Made by a program: the position numbers and the translations under genes
Assembly (NCBI GenBank): GCA_947626265.1
Contig: CANQRM010000011.1
Location: 32,867-96,866, forward strand
Length of the DNA stretch: 64,000 nucleotides
Direction of reading: 5' to 3'
DNA from: an uncultured Oscillospiraceae bacterium
GTDB lineage: Bacteria > Bacillota > Clostridia > Oscillospirales > Oscillospiraceae
Shown: in pieces, positions 1 through 8,297 of the stretch
Position numbering within the stretch: the stretch's first letter is position 1
Layout of the letters: each line of letters begins with the position of its first letter
The notes under the pieces: model-generated
The model's database searches: none
What the model saw: only the letters and a program-made list of their open reading frames with translations
Told to the model about the DNA's origin: nothing

Positions 1-7
1 CCCTCCT

Positions 8-2182
8 TCAGTCATTGGACACCAGACGGGTGTAGTACCCGCCCTTGGCGTACAGCTCGTCGTGGGTGCCCCGCTCCACCACCTTGCCCTGGTCCAGGAC
101 GATGATCTCGTCGCAGTCCCGGATGGTGGAGAGCCGGTGGGCCACCACGATGCAGGTGATGCCCCGGTTCTTGATGGAATTGACCACCTCGAACTCCGTC
201 TTGGCGTCCAGGGCGGAGGTGGCCTCGTCCAGGATGATGATGGTGGGGTCCTGGGCCAGGACACGGGCGATCTCCATGCGCTGGCGCTGGCCGCCGGAGA
301 AGTCCCGGCCGCCCTCGGTCAGCATGTGCTCGTAGCCGCCCTCCCGCTGGACGATGTCGCTGTGTATCCCCGCGTCCCGGGCGGCCAGGATCATCTCAAA
401 GTCCTCGATGGACTTATCCCACATCTTTATATTGTTGCCGATGGTGTCCTCAAAGAGGATGATGTCCTGGTCCACCACGGCGAGAGACCCGGTGAACACG
501 TTCCGGTCTATCTCCTTGATGGGCTTGCCGTCGAAGAGGATCTCCCCGCTCCAGGGCTGATAGAGCCCGGATATGAGCTTGGAGAGCGTGCTCTTGCCGC
601 AGCCGGAGCCGCCCACGAAGGCCACCCGGCTGCCCGGTTTCAAGGTCAGGTTGAAGTCCTCGATGAGGGGGTCAGCAAGCTTTGAGTAGCCGAAGGTGAC
701 GTGCTTCATCTCAAGCGCGCCGGAGAGCTTGTCGTAGCTTTCTATCTCCGGGGCGTCGGTCATGTTCACGTCGGCGGGGTACTCCATCACGTCCTCCACC
801 CGCTCCATCTCCGAGCGCATCTCCTGGATGGTCTGCCCGGCGCTGATGAGGGTGGTGGCGGGGGCGGTGAAGCTCATGAGGAAGCCCTGGAAGGCCATGA
901 CCATACCGATGGTGAACTGGCCCTGCATGACGAACAGCACGCCCAGGAAGAGGATGACCATGTCGGTGATGACGCTGACCACCGTGGGGATGAGCCCCAG
1001 ATAGGCGTCCATCTTCTCAAAGCGGGTCTGCTGGGTGTTGACGCTGGCCTGATAGCCCGCCCAGCGCTCGAAGTAGCCGTTCTCCGCGCCGGCGGCCTTG
1101 ATGGTCTCGATCATCTCGATGGCGGCCATGGTACTGGCGGCCAGCTTGCCGGAGTCGCGCATCTGCACGCGCATGACGTTCACGCGCTTTTTGGAGATGA
1201 ACCGGCTCACGCCGAGATTGATGATCACCGAGGCCAGACCCACCAGAGTCAGTATCCAGGAGTAGCGGAGCATGACCACCAGGTAGAACACCATCATGAT
1301 GGCGTTCAGCACCAGGGGGCCCAGGGTGTTCACCAGCTCCTGGGCAATGGAGGCGTTGGTGGTCTGGCGCTGCTGGATGTCGCCGGCCATGCGCTGGGAG
1401 AAGAATTCCATGGGCATGTGCAGCACCTTCCACAGGAACGTGGCCGCGCCCACCGAGGCCAGCTTTCCCGTGATGCGCAGGGACCACGCCGCCTGTATCC
1501 AGGCCACGATGAGCTGCAATATGCTCACCCCCGCCAGGGCCAGCAAAAACGGCCACAGCCACTCCGGGTTCTGCCCCGTCAGCAGACGGTCCATGAATAT
1601 CCGGGAGAAGGCCGGGCTGATGACGCCGAACAGGGAGCTTATGAGGGTGGTGACCGCCACGAACACCAGCGCCGTGCCCGCGCCCTCCAGGCGCTTTTTG
1701 GCGTAGCGGGCCATGCTCTTGGGGCTGCCGCCGGGCTCAAACCCCTCCCCCGGCTCGAACTGCAGGCATATGCCGGTGAAGGAGCTGTCGAAGGTCTCCA
1801 TGCTCACGGGCACCGTGCCCCGGGCCGGGTCGTTCAGTATGGCCTTGCCGCCCTTGAACCCGTCCAGCACCACAAAGTGGTTGAAGTTCCAGTGGATGAT
1901 GCAGGGGAAGCTGCCGTTTTCCTTCAGGTCCTCCGGCTCAAAGCGGTAGGCCCGGGCTATGAGGCCATAGCTCCGGGCTGCTTTCAGCACGTTCTTGGCG
2001 TTGGAGCCGTCCCGGCTCACGCCGCAGTCGGCGCGCACCTGCTCCAGGGGCACCCACTTTCCGTAATAGGCCAGCACCATGGTAAGGGATGCGGCGCCGC
2101 ACTCCAGCGCCTCCATCTGCATGACCACGGGCACCTTGGCCACGCCCTTCGTGACGGGCGATTTTATTTCCTGCTTCTTCAT
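8..2182 (-). CDS. NHLP/NHLM-type bacteriocin exporter: C39 peptidase, ABC permease and ATPase
   Basis: Predicted inner-membrane exporter that cuts the leader from a RiPP precursor and pumps out the core peptide. The 724-residue protein starts with a C39 peptidase domain (about residues 15-140): Cys in ECGAAS near 28, His in HFVVLDG and Asp in NDPARG form the expected triad. A six-helix ABC permease follows (about 165-460), then an ATPase with Walker A GGSGCGKST (about 525), signature SGGQRQR (about 632) and Walker B ILDEATSALD. Length and order match the NHLP peptidase/permease/ATPase family. It lies 4 bases behind the adaptor gene. Bases 1-6 read GGAGGG on the minus strand, a ribosome site for a further gene beyond the window edge, often a second NHLM ABC transporter in such clusters. 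No precursor peptide is visible here. Confidence 0.93.
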   Translation of the reverse strand: MKKQEIKSPVTKGVAKVPVVMQMEALECGAASLTMVLAYYGKWVPLEQVRADCGVSRDGSNAKNVLKAARSYGLIARAYRFEPEDLKENGSFPCIIHWNFNHFVVLDGFKGGKAILNDPARGTVPVSMETFDSSFTGICLQFEPGEGFEPGGSPKSMARYAKKRLEGAGTALVFVAVTTLISSLFGVISPAFSRIFMDRLLTGQNPEWLWPFLLALAGVSILQLIVAWIQAAWSLRITGKLASVGAATFLWKVLHMPMEFFSQRMAGDIQQRQTTNASIAQELVNTLGPLVLNAIMMVFYLVVMLRYSWILTLVGLASVIINLGVSRFISKKRVNVMRVQMRDSGKLAASTMAAIEMIETIKAAGAENGYFERWAGYQASVNTQQTRFEKMDAYLGLIPTVVSVITDMVILFLGVLFVMQGQFTIGMVMAFQGFLMSFTAPATTLISAGQTIQEMRSEMERVEDVMEYPADVNMTDAPEIESYDKLSGALEMKHVTFGYSKLADPLIEDFNLTLKPGSRVAFVGGSGCGKSTLSKLISGLYQPWSGEILFDGKPIKEIDRNVFTGSLAVVDQDIILFEDTIGNNIKMWDKSIEDFEMILAARDAGIHSDIVQREGGYEHMLTEGGRDFSGGQRQRMEIARVLAQDPTIIILDEATSALDAKTEFEVVNSIKNRGITCIVVAHRLSTIRDCDEIIVLDQGKVVERGTHDELYAKGGYYTRLVSND

Positions 2183-2186
2183 AGGC

Positions 2187-2660
2187 TCAGTTCAGGAGGA
2201 AGGATATGGGGGAGACGCTGTCCACCACGATCTTCGCCTCGTACACGCCCTCGTCCAGGTCCGCGTCCACCGCCACGGGGTAGACCCACTGGCCCTCACT
2301 GAGGCCGCTTATGTGCATCACATAGGCGTCGAAGCTCTCATCCACGGCCACGGGGCGCGCCTCCGGCGTGCCCAGGACATAGTCCTGGCCGTCGATGTGC
2401 ACCGCGGCGCCCTCCGGGACGGCGTCCATCTCCGCCTCGGGTATGTACAGCACCGTGCCCTCCGGCCCGGCCACCGCCGCCGCGGCCACGGTGGTCTCCA
2501 GCCGGCCCGCCACGGACCATATGAGAAGCCCCGCCAGCAGCGCGATGACGGCCGCCAGCACCAGCCACACCCCGGGACTGGTCACCCGGATGTAGTCGTT
2601 CATCTGCTCCGGGCTGGACACCTTGTCCAGGCTCTTTTGACGAAACAGCCCGCTATCCAT
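2187..2660 (-). CDS. Short NHLM-type secretion (membrane-fusion) protein
   Basis: The N-terminal pattern LFRQKSLDKVSSPEQMNDYI, one strong transmembrane helix (about residues 30-50) and a Trp-Ser after it match the N-terminus of the HlyD-like secretion protein that pairs with NHLP exporters. The family is usually several hundred residues with a lipoyl/coiled-coil hairpin; this one is only 157 residues and has just a small beta-rich domain after the helix. I chose the ATG at 2660, which follows a GGGGGAA ribosome site, over an upstream TTG. It sits immediately before the exporter gene, so it is probably its adaptor or a remnant of one. Homology of the N-terminus is good; function without the hairpin is inference. 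Confidence 0.75.
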   Translation of the reverse strand: MDSGLFRQKSLDKVSSPEQMNDYIRVTSPGVWLVLAAVIALLAGLLIWSVAGRLETTVAAAAVAGPEGTVLYIPEAEMDAVPEGAAVHIDGQDYVLGTPEARPVAVDESFDAYVMHISGLSEGQWVYPVAVDADLDEGVYEAKIVVDSVSPISFLLN

Positions 2661-2705
2661 ATCAGTTTCCCCCTGCAAAGATCATTGATGTGCCCCTTGG
2701 GGCGG

Positions 2706-3890
2706 TCAGAATGTCACGTTGTCCACGTCGATGCGGTCCAGAAGCGCCGCGATCTGCTTCCGGCAGTTTTCGATGACGGCCTGGCCCTTTTCGGTGTCCC
2801 GCTCCCGGCGGAGGGTCCGGCGCAGCAGCCGGGCATAGCCGATGAGGCGGGCCTTGTCGGCGAAGGCGTCCAGGACGGCCTGATCGTCCGTGCCGAAATA
2901 GAGCCGGAGGGTCTTATCCCATATGGCCGCGCCCGTCTCGAAGGGGATGCCCAGGAACCGCTGTATCTCCCCGTGGTCCACCTCGCTGAAGCCCTGGTAG
3001 GCCAGGTAGATGGACGCGAATTCGAACACCGGGTGGCCCATGCACAGGGTGTCCATGTCGATGAGCAGGGCCTCGCCGTTTTGCATCATGACGTTTTTGA
3101 TGTGGTAGTCGCCGTGGAGCATGTGATTGTCCTCCGGCACGGCCTGGATGAACCGGATGAGCTTGTCGCTCTGGTCCGCCGGCAGCCAGTCCTTCAGCCA
3201 CTGGGCCCAGCCCAGGGCCACGGCCTTCATGTCCGGTATCTCCCCGGGCTTCAGCTCGGTGCCGTGGATGGTCTTGAGAAGGTCCACGGAGATCTTGACG
3301 TACTCATCCAGCTTCTCCGGCTCCGCGGCGATGAGCTTGGCCAGGCTCTTGGCGTTCAGAAGCTCGAACACGGAGCCGTAGCCCTCCCCCACCCGCACCA
3401 CGTCGTAGGGGATGGCGGTGGGCACGCCCAGCACAAAGGCCCGGCGGGCCAGCTCCCGCTCCCGCTGGATGTCCGGCAGGCTGTCGGGATTCAAATACAC
3501 CTTGATGATGGTGTCCGGGTCCAGGCGGTATACCTCGCCGTTGGCGCCCCGGCCGATGACCTCGCAGCCCTCCACGCTCAGGCGGCGGTAGGCCTTCTCC
3601 ACCGGGAGCATCTCGGTGAAGCCGGTCATGTCCAGCACCTCGTATACCTCCGAAGACACGTTCACGATCTTCAGCTCCGGCCGCTCCTTCCGCAGCCGCA
3701 GGATGACCCGCAGGCCCGCGCTGGATATGTACTGGAGCTTATCAAAGTCCAGCACCACGGCCGCCTCCGGGTGTTCGGCCCGCAGGGCGTTCAGCTCCTG
3801 CTCCGCCTGGGCGGCGTTGCCGGAGTCCACCTTACCCACCAGAGAAAGGCGCAGTATCCCCTCGTCCAGTTTGCTCTCTGCAATAGACAT
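2706..3890 (-). CDS. STAS domain fused to aminoglycoside-phosphotransferase-like kinase (TIGR02172-like)
   Basis: Residues 1-100 form a STAS domain like anti-sigma-factor antagonists, with the phosphoacceptor region DKLQYISSAGLRVIL (Ser pair near 56). Residues about 105-390 form an APH/choline-kinase-like fold: nucleotide-binding IGRGANGEVYRL with IIKVY (Lys), the catalytic HGDYHIKN (about 260) and metal-binding LIDMDTL (about 278). The kinase residues look intact, so it could phosphorylate a small molecule or a protein. A STAS-kinase fusion beside a lone STAS protein and a STAS-methyltransferase suggests a partner-switching circuit linked to peptide export; that link is inference. The start follows AAGGA, which overlaps the stop of the upstream STAS gene. 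Confidence 0.85.
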   Translation of the reverse strand: MSIAESKLDEGILRLSLVGKVDSGNAAQAEQELNALRAEHPEAAVVLDFDKLQYISSAGLRVILRLRKERPELKIVNVSSEVYEVLDMTGFTEMLPVEKAYRRLSVEGCEVIGRGANGEVYRLDPDTIIKVYLNPDSLPDIQRERELARRAFVLGVPTAIPYDVVRVGEGYGSVFELLNAKSLAKLIAAEPEKLDEYVKISVDLLKTIHGTELKPGEIPDMKAVALGWAQWLKDWLPADQSDKLIRFIQAVPEDNHMLHGDYHIKNVMMQNGEALLIDMDTLCMGHPVFEFASIYLAYQGFSEVDHGEIQRFLGIPFETGAAIWDKTLRLYFGTDDQAVLDAFADKARLIGYARLLRRTLRRERDTEKGQAVIENCRKQIAALLDRIDVDNVTF

Positions 3891-3899
3891 GCTCAGTCC

Positions 3900-4199
3900 T
3901 TACGCCTCGATGGTCAGGATATCCGCGAAGCCGGTGACGTCGAAGATCTCCATGATGGTCTCGTTGACGTTCTTGATGACCATGGTGCCCTGCTTGTTCA
4001 TCACCTTCTGGGCGCTCAAAAGCACGCGCAGGCCGGCGGAGGACAGGTACTCCAGCTTCCCGAAGTCCAGCGCCAGCTCCGTGACGCCGTCCACGCTCTG
4101 CTTCAGCTCCGCCTCCAGCTGGGGGGCGGTGGTGGTGTCCAGACGGCCCTCCAGGGCCAGGTCAAGATGGGTCCCGTTCTGATTCTTCGTGATAGTCAT
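3900..4199 (-). CDS. STAS-domain protein, anti-sigma-factor antagonist type
   Basis: A 99-residue stand-alone STAS domain of normal SpoIIAA/RsbV length. The conserved segment FGKLEYLSSAGLRVLLSAQ holds the Asp/Gly-type loop and the Ser that is phosphorylated in the family. Such proteins bind and sequester a serine-kinase anti-sigma factor when unphosphorylated. The gene has a clear GGGAGGAA ribosome site and is followed 9 bases later by the STAS-kinase gene. No anti-sigma kinase or phosphatase is visible in this window; partners may lie beyond position 1. Confidence 0.88.
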   Translation of the reverse strand: MTITKNQNGTHLDLALEGRLDTTTAPQLEAELKQSVDGVTELALDFGKLEYLSSAGLRVLLSAQKVMNKQGTMVIKNVNETIMEIFDVTGFADILTIEA

Positions 4200-4268
4200 G
4201 ATATGTTCCTCCCGATTTATTGTTTTCGTATTTTTTATGTTTCTCCGGCCTGTCTCCGGGCCGGTTTT

Positions 4269-5582
4269 TCACATTGTCACCATGTCGGCGTAGCCCGTCT
4301 GGGAAAGGATGTCCCGGACCGTCTCGTTGACCCCGGACAGGGCCACATGGCCGGGCTGCACCGCTTTTATCATCATCAGCAGCACCCGCAGACCCGCCGA
4401 GGAGATGTAGGCCAGCTCCGACATGTCCACATGCACATCTGTCAGGTCCATGGCCCCCACGGCCTTTTCATAGGCGGCCAGGAACTCCGGCGCGGTGATG
4501 GAGTCCACCCGGCCTTTCAACACCACGTCCATGGCCCCGCCCCGGGCGCTGATGGACACGCCAAAGGTATCCCCGCCCGCGTCCGCCAGGGGCACCGCGT
4601 CCCCGTCCGGGGTGATGGTCCAGAGGCTGATGTGCTCCATGGCCTGCCGGGCAAGCTCCGTCCGCTCGGGATTCAGGCTCCCCAGTACCGGCATCCGCTC
4701 CGCCACGGGCGTGAGCTTTGCCTTGAGGCCGTGGGCCCGGAGGGTATCCATCGCCGCGGCCAGCTGCCCCGGCGCGCCCTTTACGAGCATGACGTTTCCG
4801 AACTTCACGTCCGCCGCGCCGCTGAAGGTCTTGCTGGAGGCGTTCAGGGTGGACTGGGCCCTGTCCCCCGCCATGGCCTTGAGGACCGCGCCCATGTCGG
4901 CGCTGCCGTCCAGGGCCTTTACCGTCGCCTTCGCCTTGTCGATGTCGTTCATGACCACGATGGTCATGGACATGTACACGCGGCTGACCTCCGGGTCCTG
5001 GGTGATCCACACCCCGCCGAACTCCTCCAGGATGCGCCGGATGTTGTCAAGCAGCGCGGCCAGCTCCGGGTCGGTGAAGTACATCAGAAGCCCCTCGGTG
5101 GTGATGCACAGCGGCCCCTGGGCCCCCTCCAGCGCCGCCCGGAGGGAGGCATAGTTGGTGGCGTCCACGCTGTGGTAGGCCACGTCCCGCTTCTGGCCCC
5201 GCTCCGTCAGGATACTGTCCACCAGCGGGCCCATCTCCTCCGCCACCGCCGGCAGGTCGCAGGCGATGTAATGCTTATCCGCGATAAAGTCCTCCAACGC
5301 CCGTGGCGTATAGCCGCAGGGCAGGTCCACGATGGTCTTGGCGCCTGTGGCCTGGATGAAGGCGTTCATAGACCGGTAGCGCAGCTCCAGCGTGGCCACG
5401 TTGGACTGGCCCATGGCCTTTTTCTGCTCGTCGCTGTAGGTCATGCCGGCTAAATCCAGGCCCAGCTTCTCCGCCATCAGGGCGGCGTCGGCGTGGCCCG
5501 CCTGAGCCAGCTGCAGCAGCGTGGCCTTGGCTGTATTGAATACGGGATTGGTCCTCTCCCGCAGCTCCTGTTCGTTCTCCAT
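4269..5582 (-). CDS. Class I SAM methyltransferase (LCMT-like) fused to C-terminal STAS domain
   Basis: First visible gene of the export operon. Residues about 25-230 resemble leucine-carboxyl-methyltransferase-like enzymes: an SAM-binding loop VDLPCGYTPRA near residue 87, an acidic ACDLP strand, and TTEGLLMYF typical of this group. After a linker that includes a VAERMPVLGSL segment, a STAS domain begins near residue 345 with DMSELAYISSAGLRVLLMM. The ATG at 5582 follows GGGGGAGAG; an upstream in-frame start lacks a site. A methyltransferase-STAS fusion is uncommon. It may be a maturation enzyme for the exported peptide or a signalling protein; substrate unknown. Confidence 0.8.
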   Translation of the reverse strand: MENEQELRERTNPVFNTAKATLLQLAQAGHADAALMAEKLGLDLAGMTYSDEQKKAMGQSNVATLELRYRSMNAFIQATGAKTIVDLPCGYTPRALEDFIADKHYIACDLPAVAEEMGPLVDSILTERGQKRDVAYHSVDATNYASLRAALEGAQGPLCITTEGLLMYFTDPELAALLDNIRRILEEFGGVWITQDPEVSRVYMSMTIVVMNDIDKAKATVKALDGSADMGAVLKAMAGDRAQSTLNASSKTFSGAADVKFGNVMLVKGAPGQLAAAMDTLRAHGLKAKLTPVAERMPVLGSLNPERTELARQAMEHISLWTITPDGDAVPLADAGGDTFGVSISARGGAMDVVLKGRVDSITAPEFLAAYEKAVGAMDLTDVHVDMSELAYISSAGLRVLLMMIKAVQPGHVALSGVNETVRDILSQTGYADMVTM

Positions 5583-5638
5583 AGGTATCTCTCCCCCTTC
5601 ACAGCGCGCCGCCGTCTGCACAGCGCCGTCTTTATCAT

Positions 5639-5667
5639 ATCATATACTGATTTAAAATGCCAGACAA
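5639..5667 (-). promoter_or_regulatory. Sigma-A-type promoter for the STAS/export operon
   Basis: On the minus strand TTGTCT (5667-5662) and TATGAT (5644-5639) are separated by exactly 17 bases. The predicted start is about 50 bases ahead of the methyltransferase-STAS ATG. Confidence 0.6.
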
Positions 5668-5780
5668 AAGCCAAAAAATGGCGGGCGAAGCGCGACGAAA
5701 TTTTGCCCTGCCGATCGTCCATAGTTATGCTATTGTACTACATTATAGCGGCCTGGCAGGACCTTCTCAACGGGGCGGAG

Positions 5781-5818
5781 GTGACTTTTTCGCGGTCAGA
5801 GCTGATTTTTACGAAATC
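5781..5818 (-). repeat. Degenerate pair of 21-bp intergenic repeats
   Basis: On the minus strand this stretch reads as two degenerate copies of a unit close to TTTGACTGCGAAAACGTCA, the same unit found at 7384-7417 and 9971-10012 in the opposite orientation. It lies in the gap of about 290 bases between the export operon and the MATE gene, which otherwise holds only the promoter and a hairpin. Confidence 0.45.
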
Positions 5819-5837
5819 CCCCCCGGGATGCAGCAAA

Positions 5838-5861
5838 GGCGCCCGCCGTGCGGCGGACGCC
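5838..5861 (-). terminator. GC-rich hairpin downstream of MATE gene
   Basis: GGCGCCCGCCG and CGGCGGACGCC pair over 11 bp with one mismatch and a 2-base loop. On the minus strand it ends in CC followed by TTTGC, so it is a weak terminator candidate for the MATE gene. Confidence 0.4.
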
Positions 5862-5871
5862 TCGTTCCATG

Positions 5872-7254
5872 TCAGTTGGTGATGAGCGCCTTTTTCCGCC
5901 AGGCGCCCCGGCGGTAGGCGATGTAAGTAAGCAGCGCGCCCACGGCCCAGGAGATGAACAGCGAGCCGAACAGCGCCTGGGGCTGGCCCTTGGGGAAGGC
6001 CTCCGTGCGGGTGATATAGGCCATGCCGTAGGCGATGGGCACCCGCAGGACGATGGTGCTGATCATGGTGATCCACATGGGCGTGGCGGTGTCCCCCGCG
6101 CCCCGCATCACGCCGCCCAGCACCTGGGTCACGGCCACGCAGATATAGCCCACGGCGAGAATGCGCATCATGCGCACCGCCATGTCCATGAGCTCCGGGG
6201 TGTCGGTGAAGAGGGCGAACATATACCGCCCGGCGAAGAGCAGGATCGCCGTGATGGTGGCGGAGGTGACCAGGGCCATGAGGCCGCCCTGCTTCGTCCC
6301 CTGCTCCACCCGGTCCAGCCTGCCCGCGCCCACGTTCTGCCCGGCGTAGACGCTCATGGCCTGGCCGAAGCTCATATTGGGCATCATGGCGAAGCCGTCC
6401 ACCCGCATGATGATCACGTTGCAGGCCATCACCATCTCCCCCATGCTGTTGGTCAGCGACTGGACCACCAGCATGGCCACGGACATGATGCCCTGGGTGA
6501 TGCCGGAGGGCACGCCCAGCTTTATGATCCGCCAGGCGGTGTCCTTTCTCATGCGCAGGGTGTGCCAGTTGAGGTCAAATACCTCCCGCATGTGCATCAG
6601 CTTCACGAAGCACAGCACCGCGGAGATGGCCTGGGCAATGATGGTGGCGAGGGCCACGCCGGGCACGCCGAGACCGAAGCTGGCCACGAACCACACGTCC
6701 AGAAAGATGTTGAGGATGGTCGCCAGCAGCAGAAAGCCCAGGGCGGAGAAGGAGTCCCCCAGGCCCCGGAGGATGCCGGAGAGGATGTTGTAGTAGGTGA
6801 ACCCCGCCGCCCCCAGGAAGAATATTTTAAGGTACTGGGCGCACCAGTCGAACACGGACGCCGGCGTGCTCAAAAGCCGAAGCAGCGGCTCGGTGATGAG
6901 AACGCCCACGATCATGGTGGCAACAGAGGTGATGGCGGCGAGGGTCACGCAGTTGCCGATGGCCCGGGAAAGGCCCTCCCGGTCGTCCGCGCCGAAGCGC
7001 TGGCTTATGACGATGCCCGCGCCGGTGGACACGCCCACGAATATGGCCAGCAGCAGATTGAAGATGGGCATGCAGGTGCCCACCGCCGCCAGGGCGTTGT
7101 CCCCCACGTATTTGCCCACCACGATGGAGTCCACCGTGTTATAAAGCTGCTGGGCCAGGTTGCCGATGAGCATGGGCACGGCAAATTCCATGATCCGTTT
7201 CCAGGGCGCGCCCTCGGTCATGTCCCTGGCGGTAAAAAGCTCCCGGAGCTTCAT
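5872..7254 (-). CDS. MATE family multidrug/metabolite efflux transporter
   Basis: A 460-residue polytopic membrane protein with the twelve-helix pattern of MATE exporters. It opens with APWKRIMEFAVPMLIGNLAQQLYNTVDSIVVGKYVGDNALAAVG, the family's N-terminal signature, and the second half repeats the pattern (RIIKLGVPSGITQGIMSVAMLVVQSLTN). Such proteins export organic cations or drugs against a Na+ or H+ gradient. The ATG at 7254 follows GGAAGGAAGG; the longer frame upstream lacks a site and crosses the promoter. It is transcribed alone from the promoter at 7292-7320. The substrate cannot be told from sequence. Confidence 0.92.
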   Translation of the reverse strand: MKLRELFTARDMTEGAPWKRIMEFAVPMLIGNLAQQLYNTVDSIVVGKYVGDNALAAVGTCMPIFNLLLAIFVGVSTGAGIVISQRFGADDREGLSRAIGNCVTLAAITSVATMIVGVLITEPLLRLLSTPASVFDWCAQYLKIFFLGAAGFTYYNILSGILRGLGDSFSALGFLLLATILNIFLDVWFVASFGLGVPGVALATIIAQAISAVLCFVKLMHMREVFDLNWHTLRMRKDTAWRIIKLGVPSGITQGIMSVAMLVVQSLTNSMGEMVMACNVIIMRVDGFAMMPNMSFGQAMSVYAGQNVGAGRLDRVEQGTKQGGLMALVTSATITAILLFAGRYMFALFTDTPELMDMAVRMMRILAVGYICVAVTQVLGGVMRGAGDTATPMWITMISTIVLRVPIAYGMAYITRTEAFPKGQPQALFGSLFISWAVGALLTYIAYRRGAWRKKALITN

Positions 7255-7291
7255 TTTATCCTTCCTTCCGTCAAAATCATCATGTCCGCCA

Positions 7292-7320
7292 AGTATAACA
7301 CACAATAATTTTGCGCGCAA
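7292..7320 (-). promoter_or_regulatory. Promoter of the MATE gene
   Basis: Minus-strand TTGCGC (7320-7315) and TATACT (7297-7292) are 17 bases apart, about 38 bases ahead of the ATG. Confidence 0.6.
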
Positions 7321-7383
7321 CAGGGCGCGGGCCCTATTTTCCCGTAAAATGACCGATTTAATAGGAATTGCCGGTCCGGGAGA

Positions 7384-7417
7384 CCGCGAAAACGTCAGGT
7401 TTGACAGCAAAAACGTC
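7384..7417 (+). repeat. 21-bp intergenic repeat, about 1.7 copies
   Basis: Two tandem units, GACCGCGAAAACGT then CAGGTTTGACAGCAAAAACGT, match the pair at 9971-10012. Both sites lie just upstream of a plus-strand gene, ahead of a TTGAAR / TAAAGT-like promoter (7429-7458 here), so this could be a regulator site. Confidence 0.5.
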
Positions 7418-7523
7418 ATTGTGCCCTATTGAAACCGCCCGCCGCGGTGTGGTAAAGTATAATGAATAGCTGTAATTCTTTAAAGTCCTGTACTATATCA
7501 AACATTTTCAGGAGGGGAACAAG

Positions 7524-8207
7524 ATGAAGTACGAAATTTTGGGCGAGACCCTGCCGGTGCTGGTATGCACCCTGGCGGACGGCGAGAGCATGATCAACGA
7601 GGGCGGCTCCATGAGCTGGATGAGCCCCAACATGCACATGGAGACCACCTCCAACGGCGGCGTGGGCAAGGCTCTGGGCCGGATGTTCTCCGGCGAGAAG
7701 ATATTCCAGAACATCTACACCGCCCAGGGCGGCCAGGGCATGATCGCCTTCGCCTCCAGCTTCCCCGGCTCCATCAAGCCCTTTGAGGTCGCCCCGGGCC
7801 GGGAGATCATCTTCCAGAAGAGCGCGTTCCTCGCCGGCGAGGCCACCGTGCAGCTGTCCGTCCACTTCAACAAGCGCCTGGGCGCGGGCCTCTTCGGCGG
7901 CGAGGGCTTCATCCTGCAGAAGGTCTCCGGCAGCGGCATCGCCTTCGCGGAGTTCGACGGCCATGTGGTGGAGTATGACCTGCAGCCCGGCCAGCACATC
8001 CTGGTGGACACCGGCCACCTGGCGGCCATGGACGCCAGCTGCTCCATGGACATCCAGACCGTGAAGGGCGTGAAGAACGTCCTCTTCGGCGGCGAGGGCC
8101 TGTTCCTCACCGACATCACCGGCCCGGGCCGGGTGTGGCTGCAGACCATGCCGCTGTCCAACGTGGCCGGCGCCCTGCGCCGCTATCTGCCCACGGGCAA
8201 CAGCTGA
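7524..8207 (+). CDS. AIM24 / TIGR00266 family protein
   Basis: The 227-residue protein is a full-length TIGR00266 (AIM24) member, a glycine-rich beta-helix fold. Typical segments are GESMINEGGSMSWM near residue 22, the basic/Gly-rich loop GVGKALGRMFSGEKIF, and FGGEGFILQKVSGSG. Biochemical function of the bacterial family is not established; the fold resembles tryptophan-RNA-binding attenuator and mitochondrial AIM24 proteins. It has a GGAGGGG ribosome site and its own strong terminator, so it is probably a single-gene unit. A TTGAAA..TAAAGT/TATAAT region at 7429-7463 may be its promoter, although spacing to TATAAT is long. Confidence 0.9.
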   Translation: MKYEILGETLPVLVCTLADGESMINEGGSMSWMSPNMHMETTSNGGVGKALGRMFSGEKIFQNIYTAQGGQGMIAFASSFPGSIKPFEVAPGREIIFQKSAFLAGEATVQLSVHFNKRLGAGLFGGEGFILQKVSGSGIAFAEFDGHVVEYDLQPGQHILVDTGHLAAMDASCSMDIQTVKGVKNVLFGGEGLFLTDITGPGRVWLQTMPLSNVAGALRRYLPTGNS

Positions 8208-8215
8208 ACATGACC

Positions 8216-8250
8216 GGGGCGGGAAATCATCCCGCCCCTTTGGCCCTTTT
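8216..8250 (+). terminator. Rho-independent terminator after AIM24 gene
   Basis: GGGGCGGGA and TCCCGCCCC form a perfect 9-bp stem with loop AATCA, followed by TTTGGCCCTTTT. Confidence 0.8.
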
Positions 8251-8297
8251 GCCCCGCCGGAACGTATAAAGGGACAGAGACTAAAAAGGAGAACGCC

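Noticed and set aside
701..5453. Long plus-strand open frames opposite the export operon
   Set aside because: His/Gly/Arg/Ala-rich translations without ribosome sites, typical antisense shadows of high-GC genes.
5818..5824. C7 run downstream of the MATE gene
   Set aside because: Intergenic and short, no gene start or frame affected.
7429..7463. Consensus TTGAAA/TATAAT promoter for the AIM24 gene
   Set aside because: Spacing between the two boxes is 23 bases, too long; only the alternative TAAAGT at 7453-7458 fits, so it was not listed as a firm promoter.
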